This document shows, piece by piece, positions 53,580 through 62,478 of a stretch of 64,000 nucleotides of DNA (positions are counted from its first letter, which is position 1; each line of letters starts with the position of its first letter). A model generated the notes under the pieces. It saw only the letters and a list, made by a program, of their open reading frames with translations, was not told the DNA's origin and did not search any database. Source of the DNA: Stappia taiwanensis (GTDB lineage: Bacteria; Pseudomonadota; Alphaproteobacteria; Rhizobiales; Stappiaceae); contig NZ_BMCR01000003.1 of the NCBI RefSeq assembly GCF_014635285.1, positions 248,001-312,000 on the forward strand. Reading direction: 5' to 3'. Both the position numbers and the translations under genes were made by a program.

Positions 53580-54815
53580 ATGATGGATGCGGTGAGCGCG
53601 CATGCGCGGACACTGGATGAGGGCAATCCGTTCGCGGCCCGGCGTGGCCGGTTCCGGTTGCCGGACGGGGTCATCTATCTCGACGGCAATTCGCTGGGCG
53701 TGCTGCCGGCGGCGGTGCCGGAGCGCATGCGCCAGGTGGTCGAGACCCAATGGGGCGAGAGCCTCATCCGCGCCTGGAACGAGCATGACTGGATCGACCT
53801 GCCGCAGCGTGTCGGCGACCGCATCGGCGCGCTGATCGGCGCGGCGCCGGGAACGGTCACCGCCGGAGACAGTACCTCGATCAATGTGTTCAAGATGCTG
53901 GCGGCGGCGCTGTCCCTGCGCCCGGAGCGCAAGGTCATCCTCTCCGACAACGGCAACTTCCCGACCGATCTTTATGTGGCGCAAGGGCTGCGCGACCTTC
54001 TGGACAAAGGCCATGAGCTGAAGGTGGTCGCCCCGCAGGAGGTGGAGGCCGCGCTCGACGACACCGTGGCGGTGATGATGCTGACTGAGGTCGATTATCG
54101 CACCGGCCGCCTGCATGACATGGCCGGACTGACCCGCAAGGCCCATGCTGTCGGCGCGCTGACCCTTTGGGATCTGGCTCATTCCGCCGGCGCGCTGCCG
54201 GTCGATCTTGGCGGCGCCGGGGCGGATTTCGCGGTCGGCTGCGGCTACAAGTATCTGAACGGCGGTCCCGGCGCGCCGGCCTTCCTTTATGTCGCGCCCG
54301 AGCATCAGCCGAGGATCGCCGCGCCGCTGACCGGCTGGATGGGCCACGAGGCGCCCTTCGCCTTCGATCTCGACTACCGTCCGGCCCCTGGGGTCGATAA
54401 GATGCGGGTCGGCACGCCGCCGATCCTGTCGCTCTCAGCGCTCGATGCGGCGCTCGATGAATTCGACGGCGTCGACATGGCGGCCCTGCGGGCGCAGTCG
54501 GTCAGCCTCAGCGAATTGTTCATTGCCGAGGTGGAGCGGCGCTGCGACGGGCTCGAACTGGTCAGCCCGCGCGATCATGCCCGGCGCGGCAGCCAGGTGT
54601 CGTTCCGCTTCGAGCATGGTTACGCCCTGATGCAGGCGTTGATCGACCGGGGGGTGATCGGCGACTTCCGGGCGCCGGATGTGGTCCGCTTCGGCTTCAC
54701 GCCGCTTTATCTCAGCCATGAAGATGTGCTCCGAGCTTGTGAGATCTTGGAGGACATCGTGGCGACCCGGTCCTGGGACCAGCCAAGGTTCCACAAGCGG
54801 GCGAAGGTCACATGA
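53580..54815 (+). CDS. kynU: Kynureninase
   Basis: A 411-aa fold-type I PLP enzyme that cleaves L-kynurenine to anthranilate and alanine. The PLP lysine is K224 in [16 protein letters not shown]; the [19 protein letters not shown]-like start, [31 protein letters not shown] and the PLP-binding Asp in [17 protein letters not shown] also match. An ATG with GGGAGAGG upstream is used, rather than a TTG six codons earlier. It overlaps kynA by 4 nt. Confidence 0.95.
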   Translation: MMDAVSAHARTLDEGNPFAARRGRFRLPDGVIYLDGNSLGVLPAAVPERMRQVVETQWGESLIRAWNEHDWIDLPQRVGDRIGALIGAAPGTVTAGDSTSINVFKMLAAALSLRPERKVILSDNGNFPTDLYVAQGLRDLLDKGHELKVVAPQEVEAALDDTVAVMMLTEVDYRTGRLHDMAGLTRKAHAVGALTLWDLAHSAGALPVDLGGAGADFAVGCGYKYLNGGPGAPAFLYVAPEHQPRIAAPLTGWMGHEAPFAFDLDYRPAPGVDKMRVGTPPILSLSALDAALDEFDGVDMAALRAQSVSLSELFIAEVERRCDGLELVSPRDHARRGSQVSFRFEHGYALMQALIDRGVIGDFRAPDVVRFGFTPLYLSHEDVLRACEILEDIVATRSWDQPRFHKRAKVT

Positions 54816-55666
54816 GCGGCAAGGGGGAAGCTATGGAACCGTTCGATCCGGCGCGCGATGGCGCGCAGATGGCCTTCGATGGCCGCATGTCCTATGGCGA
54901 CTACCTGTCGCTGGACAAGATTCTGGATGCGCAAAAGCCGCTGTCCGAGGCCCATGACGAGATGCTGTTCATCATCCAGCATCAGACCTCGGAACTGTGG
55001 ATGAAGCTGGCGATCCATGAGCTGGTCGCCGCCAAGGCACGCATCGCCAATGACGATCTGCCGCCGGCCTTCAAGATGCTGACCCGCGTTGCCCGGATCT
55101 TCGAGCAGCTTACTGGCGCCTGGCAGGTGCTGCGGACGATGACCCCGTCCGAATACACCGAATTCCGCGATGACCTCGGCCAGTCCTCCGGCTTCCAGTC
55201 GTATCAGTACCGGGCAATCGAGTTTCTGGCCGGCAACAAGAACGCGGCGATGCTGCGTCCGCATCAGCACGTGCCGGAAACCTACCAGTGGCTCGACGGT
55301 CTGCGCCACGAGACCAGCATCTATGACGAGGCGTTGCGGCTGCTCGCCCGCTCCGGCTTGGCCGTCGATCCGGCGGTGCTGGAGCGCGACCTGGCCGCGC
55401 CCTACCAGCGCGATGCCAGCGTCCATGCGGCCTGGCTGGCGGTCTACCGTGACCCGGGCAAATACTGGGCGCTTTACGATCTGGCGGAAAAGCTCGTCGA
55501 CTTCGAGGATTACTTCCGCCGCTGGCGTTTCAATCATGTCACCACGGTGGAGCGGGTGATCGGCTTCAAGCGCGGCACCGGTGGTACCTCGGGCGTTTCC
55601 TACCTGCGGCGCATGCTGGATGTGGTGTTGTTCCCTGAGCTGTGGGACATTCGCGCCGATCTTTGA
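54812..55666 (+). CDS. kynA: Tryptophan 2,3-dioxygenase
   Basis: A 284-aa haem enzyme that opens the indole ring of L-tryptophan to N-formylkynurenine. Diagnostic pieces: [45 protein letters not shown], and the distal-side [30 protein letters not shown] near the C-terminus, which contains the haem-ligand His. ATGA overlap with kynU. Confidence 0.96.
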   Translation: MSGKGEAMEPFDPARDGAQMAFDGRMSYGDYLSLDKILDAQKPLSEAHDEMLFIIQHQTSELWMKLAIHELVAAKARIANDDLPPAFKMLTRVARIFEQLTGAWQVLRTMTPSEYTEFRDDLGQSSGFQSYQYRAIEFLAGNKNAAMLRPHQHVPETYQWLDGLRHETSIYDEALRLLARSGLAVDPAVLERDLAAPYQRDASVHAAWLAVYRDPGKYWALYDLAEKLVDFEDYFRRWRFNHVTTVERVIGFKRGTGGTSGVSYLRRMLDVVLFPELWDIRADL

Positions 55667-55699
55667 AGCCGGCATGGTTTTCGCCGACGAGGAGCCTGC

Positions 55700-56326
55700 A
55701 TGTCGCAGCTGATTGACATCACACCGCCACTGGCGCCCGGTGCCGCCGTTTTTCCCGGCGATGCGCCCTATCGGGTGGACAAGACCTTTCAGATCGGCCC
55801 GGGCTGTCCGGTCAACGTGACCTCCGTGTCGCTCTCCACCCATTGCGGTGCTCATGCGGATGCGCCCTTGCACTACAGTGCCGAGGGCGTTCCCATCGAC
55901 CGGGTGCCGCTGGAGGATTTCATCGGTCCGGCCCGTCTGATCGACGCGCGCGGCGACGGGCCGCTGTGCCGGCCGGAGGAGTTGCTGCCGCATCTGGATG
56001 ATGTGCCGCCACGGGTGCTCTTGCGTCTGGCCGATACACTCGACCCGATGCGCTGGCCGGAAGGGTTTCGCGCGCTGGCGCCGGAGACGGTCGATCTTCT
56101 GGCAGAGCGGGGTGTCCGGCTGGTGGGCGTCGACGTGCCCTCGGTCGATCCGGAAACCTCCAAGGAGCTGCCCGCGCATATGGGCTTTTTGCGTCATGAC
56201 ATGCGAATCCTGGAAAACCTTGCCCTCCGAGAGGCGGAATTCGGGGATTATGAGTTGATCGCGCTGCCGTTACGGCTAGAAGGGCTGGATGCCGCGCCGG
56301 TGCGCGCGATATTGCGGCGGGTATGA
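55700..56326 (+). CDS. kynB: Kynurenine formamidase (cyclase family)
   Basis: A 208-aa metal-dependent hydrolase that turns N-formylkynurenine into kynurenine and formate. The metal-binding signature HCGAHADAPLHY is intact, with FPGDAPYRVDKTF before it and GVRLVGVDVPSVDPETS after it. Together with kynU and kynA it completes tryptophan to anthranilate. It follows kynA by 33 bp. Confidence 0.94.
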   Translation: MSQLIDITPPLAPGAAVFPGDAPYRVDKTFQIGPGCPVNVTSVSLSTHCGAHADAPLHYSAEGVPIDRVPLEDFIGPARLIDARGDGPLCRPEELLPHLDDVPPRVLLRLADTLDPMRWPEGFRALAPETVDLLAERGVRLVGVDVPSVDPETSKELPAHMGFLRHDMRILENLALREAEFGDYELIALPLRLEGLDAAPVRAILRRV

Positions 56327-56368
56327 GCGGCGCGAAGCCGCCAGAAGAAGAGCCCAACAGGCATTGAC

Positions 56369-56385
56369 GTTGCGCTAGGCGCAAC
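56369..56385. promoter_or_regulatory. Palindrome GTTGCGC-TAG-GCGCAAC between kynB and livG
   Basis: A perfect 7-bp inverted repeat with a 3-nt centre, in the 78-bp gap upstream of the ABC-transporter genes. There is no U tract, so a protein-binding site or mRNA hairpin is more likely than a terminator. Confidence 0.45.
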
Positions 56386-56404
56386 CAGCGGGGGGAGAGG
56401 CAAC

Positions 56405-57172
56405 ATGCTGGAAGTAGACCAGCTTGTGATGAGCTACGGCGGGTTCCGCGCGGTGGACAATTGCTCGCTGTCCGTGACGGAGGGCAGCATCACCGGCTTG
56501 ATCGGCCCGAACGGCGCCGGCAAGACCACATTGTTCAATCTGGTGGCCGGGGCGTTTCCGCCGTCCTCCGGTCGGATCCGCTATCTCGGCGAGGACATCA
56601 CCGGGCTCAGCACCGACCGGCGGTTCCATCTCGGTCTGGTGCGCACCTTCCAGATCCCGCACGAGTTCCATCGGCTCACCGTCATGGAAAACCTGATGAT
56701 GGTGCCGCCGCATCAGGCCGGCGAGACGCTTCTCGCCAACTGGCTGACCTTTGGCAAGGTGCGCCGGAACGAGGAGGAGGTGCGCCAGCGGGCCGAGGAA
56801 ACCCTTGCCTTCCTTGAACTGGAGCATGTGGCCGAGGAGCGGGCCGGAAATCTCTCCGGCGGTCAGAAGAAGCTGCTGGAGCTGGGCCGGACCATGATGA
56901 CCGATGCCCGGTTGGTGCTGCTCGACGAGCCGGCGGCCGGCGTCAACCGGACGCTTTTGCGCAAGCTGGAAGAGAAGATCGCGATCCTCAACAAGGAGCG
57001 CGGCTACACCTTCATCCTCATCGAGCATGACATGGAGATGATTGAGAAGCTGTGCCACCCGGTGATCTGCATGGCCGAGGGGCGGGTGCTGATCGAGGGG
57101 GACTTTGCCACCGTGCGTGCCGATGAGCGGGTGCTGGAAGCCTATCTCGGCGAAACCGTGGGAGCCGCCTGA
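56405..57172 (+). CDS. livG: Branched-chain-amino-acid-type ABC transporter ATP-binding protein (LivG)
   Basis: A 255-aa ABC ATPase of the LivG class. Walker A GPNGAGKTT, the signature LSGGQKKLLELGRTMM, Walker B LVLLDEPAAGVN and the His-loop FILIEHDMEMIEKLC are intact. The AGVN after Walker B and the C-terminal ERVLEAYLGE are LivG hallmarks. It lies after kynB in the same direction and forms the transporter with the next four genes; the cargo may be an aromatic amino acid or kynurenine rather than Leu/Ile/Val (inference from position). Confidence 0.9.
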   Translation: MLEVDQLVMSYGGFRAVDNCSLSVTEGSITGLIGPNGAGKTTLFNLVAGAFPPSSGRIRYLGEDITGLSTDRRFHLGLVRTFQIPHEFHRLTVMENLMMVPPHQAGETLLANWLTFGKVRRNEEEVRQRAEETLAFLELEHVAEERAGNLSGGQKKLLELGRTMMTDARLVLLDEPAAGVNRTLLRKLEEKIAILNKERGYTFILIEHDMEMIEKLCHPVICMAEGRVLIEGDFATVRADERVLEAYLGETVGAA

Positions 57173-57880
57173 ATGAAACCGCTTTTGCAGATGACCGATC
57201 TTCATGGCGGCTATGGCGACGCCAACATCCTGCATGGGGTCAACCTTCATGTGGCGCCGGCGGAAATCGTCGTCATCGTCGGGCCGAACGGTGCCGGCAA
57301 GTCGACGGCGATGAAGGCGATCTTCGGTCTTTTGAAGATCCGCGGCGGTTCGGTGACCGTCGGCGGGGTCGACATCACCGGCTGGGAGCCGAACCGGATT
57401 GTCGAGGCGGGCGTCTGCTACGTGCCGCAGGTCGACAATGTGTTCCGCGAAATGACCGTGCATGAAAACCTGGAAATGGGCGCCTTTCTGCGCTCCGGTG
57501 ATCTGTCCGCCGCCTATGATCGGGTCTACGGCCTGTTCCCGGACCTGAAGGAACGGCGCAAGGCGCTGGCCGGCAACCTGTCCGGCGGCCAGCGGCAGAT
57601 GGTGGCGATGGGCCGCGCCCTGATGCTGGAGCCGAAGATCCTGCTGCTCGACGAGCCGACCGCCGGCCTGTCGCCGAAATACATGGAGCAGATCTTCCAG
57701 ATCAGCCGGGATGTGCGCGACACCGGCGTCGCCATCCTCTTGGTGGAACAGCACGCCAAGCAGGCGCTGGCTTTCGCCGATCGCGGCTATGTGCTCGCCT
57801 CGGGCTGCAACCGGCACGAGGGCACGGGCGCGGATCTTCTGGCCGACCGCGACGTCGCCGACATGTTCCTCGGAGGGTGA
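57173..57880 (+). CDS. livF: Branched-chain-amino-acid-type ABC transporter ATP-binding protein (LivF)
   Basis: A 235-aa second ATPase of the pair. Walker A GPNGAGKST, YVPQVDNVFREMTVHENLEMGAF (Q-loop region typical of LivF), signature LSGGQRQMVAMGRALM and Walker B ILLLDEPTAGLSP are seen. The His-loop lies in ILLVEQHAKQALA. It starts directly after the livG stop. Confidence 0.92.
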   Translation: MKPLLQMTDLHGGYGDANILHGVNLHVAPAEIVVIVGPNGAGKSTAMKAIFGLLKIRGGSVTVGGVDITGWEPNRIVEAGVCYVPQVDNVFREMTVHENLEMGAFLRSGDLSAAYDRVYGLFPDLKERRKALAGNLSGGQRQMVAMGRALMLEPKILLLDEPTAGLSPKYMEQIFQISRDVRDTGVAILLVEQHAKQALAFADRGYVLASGCNRHEGTGADLLADRDVADMFLGG

Positions 57881-57885
57881 TGGGG

Positions 57886-58758
57886 ATGGGCGCTCTGGAA
57901 ATCATCAACTTCTATCTCGTGCCCGGCCTCGTGGTCGGCTCGATCTACGCGCTGGGCGCGGTCGGCATCACGCTGGTCTTCGCCATCCTGCGCTACGCGC
58001 ATCTGGCCCATGGCGATCTGGCAACGCTCGGTGCCTTCCTCGGGCTCGGGCTGGTGACCGCGCTCGGCATCTCGCCCTATCTCGCCCTGACGGCGGTGAT
58101 GGCGCTGACGGCGGTGGTCGCGGTCGGCATCGACAGGGTATTCTACGACTATCTGCGCGAGAGGCCGAAGATCGTCACGGTGATGGCCTCGCTCGGCATC
58201 GCCCTGATGGTGCGGGCGATTGTCCAGATGGTATGGGGCGTGGATTCGCAGACCTACACCCGGGGTATCGTCCGGCCGGAAAACTGGTTCGGCATCCGCG
58301 TGCGCGACCGGGAACTGATCACCATTGTGGCGATGATCGTGCTGGTGGTCGCCCTGCAGCTCTTCCTGCAGCGCAGCAAGTGGGGCAAGGCCATGCGTGC
58401 CATGTCCGACAATCCGGATCTGGCGCTGCTGTCGGGTGTCGACAACGGCAAGGTGGTGACGATCACCTGGGTGATCGTCGGTGGGCTCTGCGCCGCCGCC
58501 GGCCTGTTCCTGGGGCTCAATTTCGAGCTCAAGGCGATGATGGGCTGGTCGATGCTGCTGCCGATGTTCGCCGCCGCGATCCTGGGCGGTGTCGGCCGGG
58601 TGGAGGGCGCTGTGCTTGGCGGCCTGATCGTCGGCGTGGCGGAGGAGATGTCGACGCTGTTCCTGCCGACCGAATACAAGGCGGCGACCGCCTTTGCGAT
58701 ACTGCTGCTGATGCTGCTGGTGCGCCCGACCGGGCTGCTGCGCGGCAAGGTGCTTTAG
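57886..58758 (+). CDS. livH: Branched-chain-amino-acid-type ABC transporter permease (LivH)
   Basis: A 290-aa permease with about eight hydrophobic segments. It has the LivH pattern VPGLVVGSIYALGAVGITLVFAILRYAHLAHGDLATLGAF and the coupling loop KWGKAMRAMSDNPDLALLSGVDNGKVVTITWVI. The ATG at 57886 is eight nt from GGAGGG; GTG 57877 and ATG 57880 overlap that site and are less likely. It starts a few bases past the livF stop. Confidence 0.9.
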   Translation: MGALEIINFYLVPGLVVGSIYALGAVGITLVFAILRYAHLAHGDLATLGAFLGLGLVTALGISPYLALTAVMALTAVVAVGIDRVFYDYLRERPKIVTVMASLGIALMVRAIVQMVWGVDSQTYTRGIVRPENWFGIRVRDRELITIVAMIVLVVALQLFLQRSKWGKAMRAMSDNPDLALLSGVDNGKVVTITWVIVGGLCAAAGLFLGLNFELKAMMGWSMLLPMFAAAILGGVGRVEGAVLGGLIVGVAEEMSTLFLPTEYKAATAFAILLLMLLVRPTGLLRGKVL

Positions 58759-58771
58759 GGAGGACGGCGCG

Positions 58772-59728
58772 ATGGAATGGATCGGATTTGCCAACTACGC
58801 CGTCTTCATGGCGATCTTCATCTGCATCTATGCCCTGCTGTCGCTGGGGCTGAACATCCAGTGGGGCTTCACCGGCCTCTTCAATGCAGGCATCGCCGGC
58901 TTCTTCGCCGTCGGTGCCTATACCTCGGCGGTGCTGACCTCGCCGGCGGCGGATGGGCGCCTTGGCGGCTTCGACCTGCCGTTCTGGGTGGGCTGGATCG
59001 GCGCGATGGTGGCGGCGGCGCTGATCGCCTGGCCGATCGGCAAGATCTGTCTGCGCTTTCGCTCCGACTATCTGGCGATTGCCACCATCGGTGTTGCCGA
59101 GATCATCCGTCTGGTGATCAAGTCGGAGGACTGGCTGACCAATTCCGCCCGGGGCATTACCGATATTCCGCGCCCGCTGGGCGATCTGTCCTACACCATG
59201 TCGCAGCTGGCCTATCTGGGGATCGTCATGGCCATCCTGCTCGTTGCCTATCTGATGGTCGAGCGGCAGATCGCCTCGCCCTGGGGGCGGATGATGCGGG
59301 CGATCCGCGACAATGAGGATGCGGCGCGAGCGATGGGCAAGGACGTGCCCTATCGCCGTCTGGAGGCGTTCATCTTCGGCTCGGCGCTGATGGGACTGGG
59401 CGGCGCGCTGTTCGCCCATTTCAACCGCAGCATCACCCCGGAGGCGATCGACCCGATGGTCGCGACCTTCCTGGTGTGGATCATGCTGATCCTCGGCGGC
59501 TCGGGCAACAACCGGGGGGCGATCCTCGGTGTCGCGGTGGTCTGGATCATCTGGTCCCTATCGGAAATCGTTACCGATCAGTTCCCGCATGAATACGCGG
59601 TCAAGGCCAAGTACCTGCGGATTTTCCTGATCGGCTTGATGCTGCAACTGGTGCTGCGGTTTCGCCCCGAAGGGCTGTTGCCCGAGGCGAGCGGGGAACG
59701 CAAACCGGTGGGAAAACCAAGCGATTGA
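58772..59728 (+). CDS. livM: Branched-chain-amino-acid-type ABC transporter permease (LivM)
   Basis: A 318-aa permease with about nine hydrophobic segments. It contains LSLGLNIQWGFTGLFNAGIAGFFAVGAYTSAVL, the LivM substrate-path signature, and the coupling loop SPWGRMMRAIRDNEDAARAMGKDV. It ends in a hydrophilic tail. It starts 13 bp after the livH stop, with the substrate-binding gene 120 bp further on. Confidence 0.9.
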   Translation: MEWIGFANYAVFMAIFICIYALLSLGLNIQWGFTGLFNAGIAGFFAVGAYTSAVLTSPAADGRLGGFDLPFWVGWIGAMVAAALIAWPIGKICLRFRSDYLAIATIGVAEIIRLVIKSEDWLTNSARGITDIPRPLGDLSYTMSQLAYLGIVMAILLVAYLMVERQIASPWGRMMRAIRDNEDAARAMGKDVPYRRLEAFIFGSALMGLGGALFAHFNRSITPEAIDPMVATFLVWIMLILGGSGNNRGAILGVAVVWIIWSLSEIVTDQFPHEYAVKAKYLRIFLIGLMLQLVLRFRPEGLLPEASGERKPVGKPSD

Positions 59729-59800
59729 GGCTTGTGGGGAGGCGGCATTTGGGTTGAGACTGCGGGTTCAGAACAAGCCCGGTCAACGGGGTTTGCAGAA

Positions 59801-59826
59801 GGCACGCAGCCGGGTGGCTGTGTGCC
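59801..59826 (+). promoter_or_regulatory. Strong intercistronic stem-loop before the binding-protein gene
   Basis: GGCACGCAGCC (59801-59811) pairs with GGCTGTGTGCC (59816-59826) around a GGGT loop: 11 bp with one G-U. It ends 22 nt before the livK ATG. Such elements often mark an mRNA processing or stabilising point giving more binding protein than permease; a weaker hairpin (AAGCCCG/CGGGGTT) lies just before it. Confidence 0.5.
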
Positions 59827-59848
59827 AGGATAAGGTGGAGGTATTCCA

Positions 59849-61048
59849 ATGAAACTGTTTCAGACCGCCATTGCCGCGGCGCTTCTCGGCGCCACCGCGC
59901 TGGCCGCGCCGGCGCATGCGGATGTCAAGATCGGCCTGATCGGCGGCGTGACCGGCCCGATCGCCGCGATGGCTCCCCCGATGATCGCCAGCGCCCAGCT
60001 CGCCATCGACCAGGTCAATGCGAACGGCGGGGTTCTCGACGGCCAGAAGCTGATCGGCGTCGTCGGCGACAGCGCCTGCAACCCGCAGAACGGCACCGAT
60101 GCGGCCACCAAGGCCGTCAACATCGAAGGCGTCGTCGCCATCGTTGGCCCGCATTGCTCGGGCGCGGTGCTGGCGGTTGCCAACTCCGTCACCGTGCCGG
60201 CCGGCATCGCCATCATCACCCCGTCGGGCACCTCGCCGGAGATCACCAGCCTTGACGACAAGGACACGGTGTTCCGTACCGTGCCCTCCGATGACTATCA
60301 GGGCCGGGCACTGGCCCGCACCTTGCTGGACCGGGGCACCAAGAAGGTGGCCGTCGCCTATCTGAACAACGATTATGGCAAGGGCCTGGCCGAGGCGTTC
60401 AAGTCCGAATTCGAGGCCAAGGGCGGCGAGATCGCCGGCTATGCCGCGCATGAGGGCGAGAAGGCTTCTTACCGGTCGAACCTTGCCGAACTCGCCTCCG
60501 GCGGTGCCGATACCCTGGTGATCCTCGACTATGGCGATGGCTCGGGCCTGACCCTGTTGCGTCAGGCGCTGGAAAACGGCTTCTTCGAGAACTTCGTCGG
60601 CGCCGACGGCATGAAGTCGGACGCGACCTTCAAGGAGCTGGGCGCGGAAAACCTGACCACCTTCGTCGCCTCCTCGCCGGTCGGCGAGAAGTCCGAGGCG
60701 CTGGAGATGTTCAACAAGGCCTTCAGCGAGGCGGGCGGCGACCCGAGCGCCATTTTCGTGACCACCTCCTATGACGCGGCCTTCCTGATGGCGCTGGCGG
60801 TCGAAAAGGCCGGCGGTGACAAGACCAAGGTGGCCGCGGCCATGCGCGAGATTTCCAGCGGTTCGGGCGAGACGATCCTGCCGGGCGAATGGGCCAAGGC
60901 GAAGGAGCTGATCGCCGCCGGCAAGGCCATCGACTACAAGGGCGCGGCCGGCGATCACAACTTCGATGAAAAGGGCGATGTGCCCGGTGCCTATGCGCTG
61001 TTCAAGGTCGGCGCGAATGGCTTTGAGATGATCGGCGAAATGAAGTAA
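59849..61048 (+). CDS. livK: Branched-chain-amino-acid-type periplasmic substrate-binding protein
   Basis: A 399-aa periplasmic type-I binding protein. Signal peptide MKLFQTAIAAALLGATALAA with cleavage after AHA, then DVKIGLIGGVTGPIAAMAPPM. ACNPQNGTDAATKAVN, VGPHCSGAVLAVANSV and FRTVPSDDYQGRALA follow, the conserved ligand-lobe blocks of LivJ/LivK. The ligand cannot be predicted; the location after kyn genes argues for an aromatic compound (inference). GGTGGAGG precedes the ATG and a strong terminator follows. Confidence 0.92.
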   Translation: MKLFQTAIAAALLGATALAAPAHADVKIGLIGGVTGPIAAMAPPMIASAQLAIDQVNANGGVLDGQKLIGVVGDSACNPQNGTDAATKAVNIEGVVAIVGPHCSGAVLAVANSVTVPAGIAIITPSGTSPEITSLDDKDTVFRTVPSDDYQGRALARTLLDRGTKKVAVAYLNNDYGKGLAEAFKSEFEAKGGEIAGYAAHEGEKASYRSNLAELASGGADTLVILDYGDGSGLTLLRQALENGFFENFVGADGMKSDATFKELGAENLTTFVASSPVGEKSEALEMFNKAFSEAGGDPSAIFVTTSYDAAFLMALAVEKAGGDKTKVAAAMREISSGSGETILPGEWAKAKELIAAGKAIDYKGAAGDHNFDEKGDVPGAYALFKVGANGFEMIGEMK

Positions 61049-61053
61049 GGGCC

Positions 61054-61072
61054 GGGCGGCGCCACGCCGCCC
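61054..61072 (+). terminator. First hairpin after livK
   Basis: GGGCGGC-GCCAC-GCCGCCC, a 7-bp GC stem directly after the livK stop. It has no U tract; it may protect the mRNA end or act with the next hairpin. Confidence 0.4.
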
Positions 61073-61112
61073 TGTCTCCCGCTTGCCGGAAAAGGGCGGG
61101 CGAGAAACACGT

Positions 61113-61147
61113 GCGGCGGCGTCCTTCGGGATGCCGCCGCTCTTGTT
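61113..61147 (+). terminator. Rho-independent terminator of the kyn-liv series
   Basis: A 12-bp stem GCGGCGGCGTCC/GGATGCCGCCGC (one G-U) capped by a TTCG tetraloop and followed by TCTTGTTT. It lies 65 bp after the livK stop. Confidence 0.85.
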
Positions 61148-61214
61148 TGGCTGGTGCCGAAAATCCGGACGGGAAGGCGATCCGTCAGCCCGCAATACGA
61201 TAGGCCGTTGCCGC

Positions 61215-61670
61215 TCAGGCGGTGGCGCTGATTTCCGGCGGCATCTTCAGCAGGAAGCGGATTTCACTGCGGTCCTCGGCAAGCTCGGCGATGGTATGCG
61301 CATCGAGCACGTTCATGAAGGCTTCCAGCGCTTCGTGCAGCAAGCCGTTGAAGCCGCAGGAGGTGATCAGCGGGCAGTCCTTGCGCCCGGATTCAAAGCA
61401 CTCGGCGAGGAGGAAACTCTCCTCGGCGGCGCGGACCACGGCGCCAACGGTGATTTCTTCGGCCGGGCGGGCAAGCACGAGACCGCCGTTGCGCCCGCGA
61501 ATGGTGCGCACGAAGCCGTTGCTGACCAGCACCTTGAGGATCTTGAACAGATGCGCCTCGGACATCTCGAAGCTGGCCGCGACATCCGCGACCCGGCTCG
61601 GGGTGTCCGGATTGGCCGCACAATAGATCAGGGTGCGGACCGCGTAATTGGTCTGTTGTGTAAGGCGCAT
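61215..61670 (-). CDS. rirA: Iron-responsive Rrf2-family regulator RirA
   Basis: A 151-aa Rrf2 winged-helix protein. It starts MRLTQQTNYAVRTLIYCAAN and carries three cysteines at 91, 99 and 105 (C-x7-C-x5-C in AECFESGRKDC...TSC), exactly the Fe-S ligand positions known for rhizobial RirA. NsrR uses a tighter spacing (C-x5-C-x5-C, at 91/97/103 or 91/96/102). RirA represses iron-uptake genes at iron-operator boxes when iron is sufficient. The ATG at 61670 is the natural family start. It is divergent from a TetR gene; no iron-uptake gene is in view. Confidence 0.9.
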   Translation of the reverse strand: MRLTQQTNYAVRTLIYCAANPDTPSRVADVAASFEMSEAHLFKILKVLVSNGFVRTIRGRNGGLVLARPAEEITVGAVVRAAEESFLLAECFESGRKDCPLITSCGFNGLLHEALEAFMNVLDAHTIAELAEDRSEIRFLLKMPPEISATA

Positions 61671-61814
61671 GTCCCTAGATAGGCGCGCCCGGCGTCCCGC
61701 GTCAACGGGCTTGCGCGGGAAAACAGGAGTTTTTCGTTCAGCTATTTGGCGTTCGGCGCAAAATACCGCGACTTTCCGCCCTTCGTGCCCCGGAGCTTGC
61801 ATCTGAGGTGAAAA

Positions 61815-61843
61815 ACATGAATAGTGATTCATAATTCATGTTG
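61815..61843. promoter_or_regulatory. Palindromic operator in front of the TetR gene
   Basis: AACATGAAT (61815-61823) and ATTCATGTT (61835-61843) form a perfect 9-bp inverted repeat with an 11-nt spacer that itself contains GATTCAT, i.e. overlapping half-sites. It abuts the GGGAGG ribosome site, so binding would block the TetR-enoyl-CoA hydratase unit. Confidence 0.65.
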
Positions 61844-61848
61844 GGAGG

Positions 61849-62478
61849 ATGAAGATGGCAGAGACCGGGACACCGGCGAAAGACCAGACTGGCCGGGAGC
61901 CGAAAACCGCGCGTGGGGAAGCGACCCGCCGGGCGATTCTCGGCGCGGCCGAGAAAGTCATCGGTCGCCAGGGCTTCAACGAGGCGTCCATCGGTTCGAT
62001 CACCCGCGAGGCGGGCGTCGCCCAGGGCACATTCTACATCTACTTTTCCAGCAAGGATGAGGTGTTCTCCGAACTGGTCGCCGAGATGGGGCGGATGCTG
62101 CGCCATGTCATCAGCGAGGCGACCGGCGGCATGGCGGATCGGCTGGAGGCGGAGCGGGAGGGCCTGCGCGCGTTTCTGACCTTCGTTGCCTCCCATCCCG
62201 AACTGTACCGGATCGTGCAGGAGGCGCAATTCGTCGATCCCGACGCCTATCGGGCCTATTTCCGAACCTTTGCCGAAGGCTACCGGCAGGGCCTGGCCGA
62301 GGCGGCCGAGGCCGGAGCGATCCGGCCGGGCGATGCCGATGTCAGGGCCTGGGCGCTGATGGGCATTGCCCGTGCCCTTGGCGAGTATTCCGTGGTGTTC
62401 GGCGACACCACGCCGATCGATGAGGTGGTCGACATCGCCCATGATCTCATCGTCGATGGTTTGAGGAAGCGATCCTGA
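61849..62478 (+). CDS. TetR-family transcriptional regulator
   Basis: A 209-aa TetR protein. The N-terminal helix-turn-helix region is EATRRAILGAAEKVIGRQGFNEASIGSITREAGVAQGTFYIYFSSKDEVFSELV, typical in every position. The C-terminal helices (LYRIVQEAQFVDPDAYRAYFRTFAEGYRQGL) form the ligand domain. It is co-directional and overlapping by one base with an enoyl-CoA hydratase gene and is followed by an acyl-CoA ligase. It probably senses an acyl-CoA, as FadR/PsrA-like TetR proteins do (inference). A palindrome directly upstream suggests autoregulation. Confidence 0.9.
   Translation: MKMAETGTPAKDQTGREPKTARGEATRRAILGAAEKVIGRQGFNEASIGSITREAGVAQGTFYIYFSSKDEVFSELVAEMGRMLRHVISEATGGMADRLEAEREGLRAFLTFVASHPELYRIVQEAQFVDPDAYRAYFRTFAEGYRQGLAEAAEAGAIRPGDADVRAWALMGIARALGEYSVVFGDTTPIDEVVDIAHDLIVDGLRKRS

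Noticed and set aside
61215-61670. NsrR (nitric-oxide sensor) for the Rrf2 gene
   Set aside because: The cysteine spacing 91/99/105 and the surrounding AECFESG...DCPL...SCG sequence fit RirA better than NsrR.
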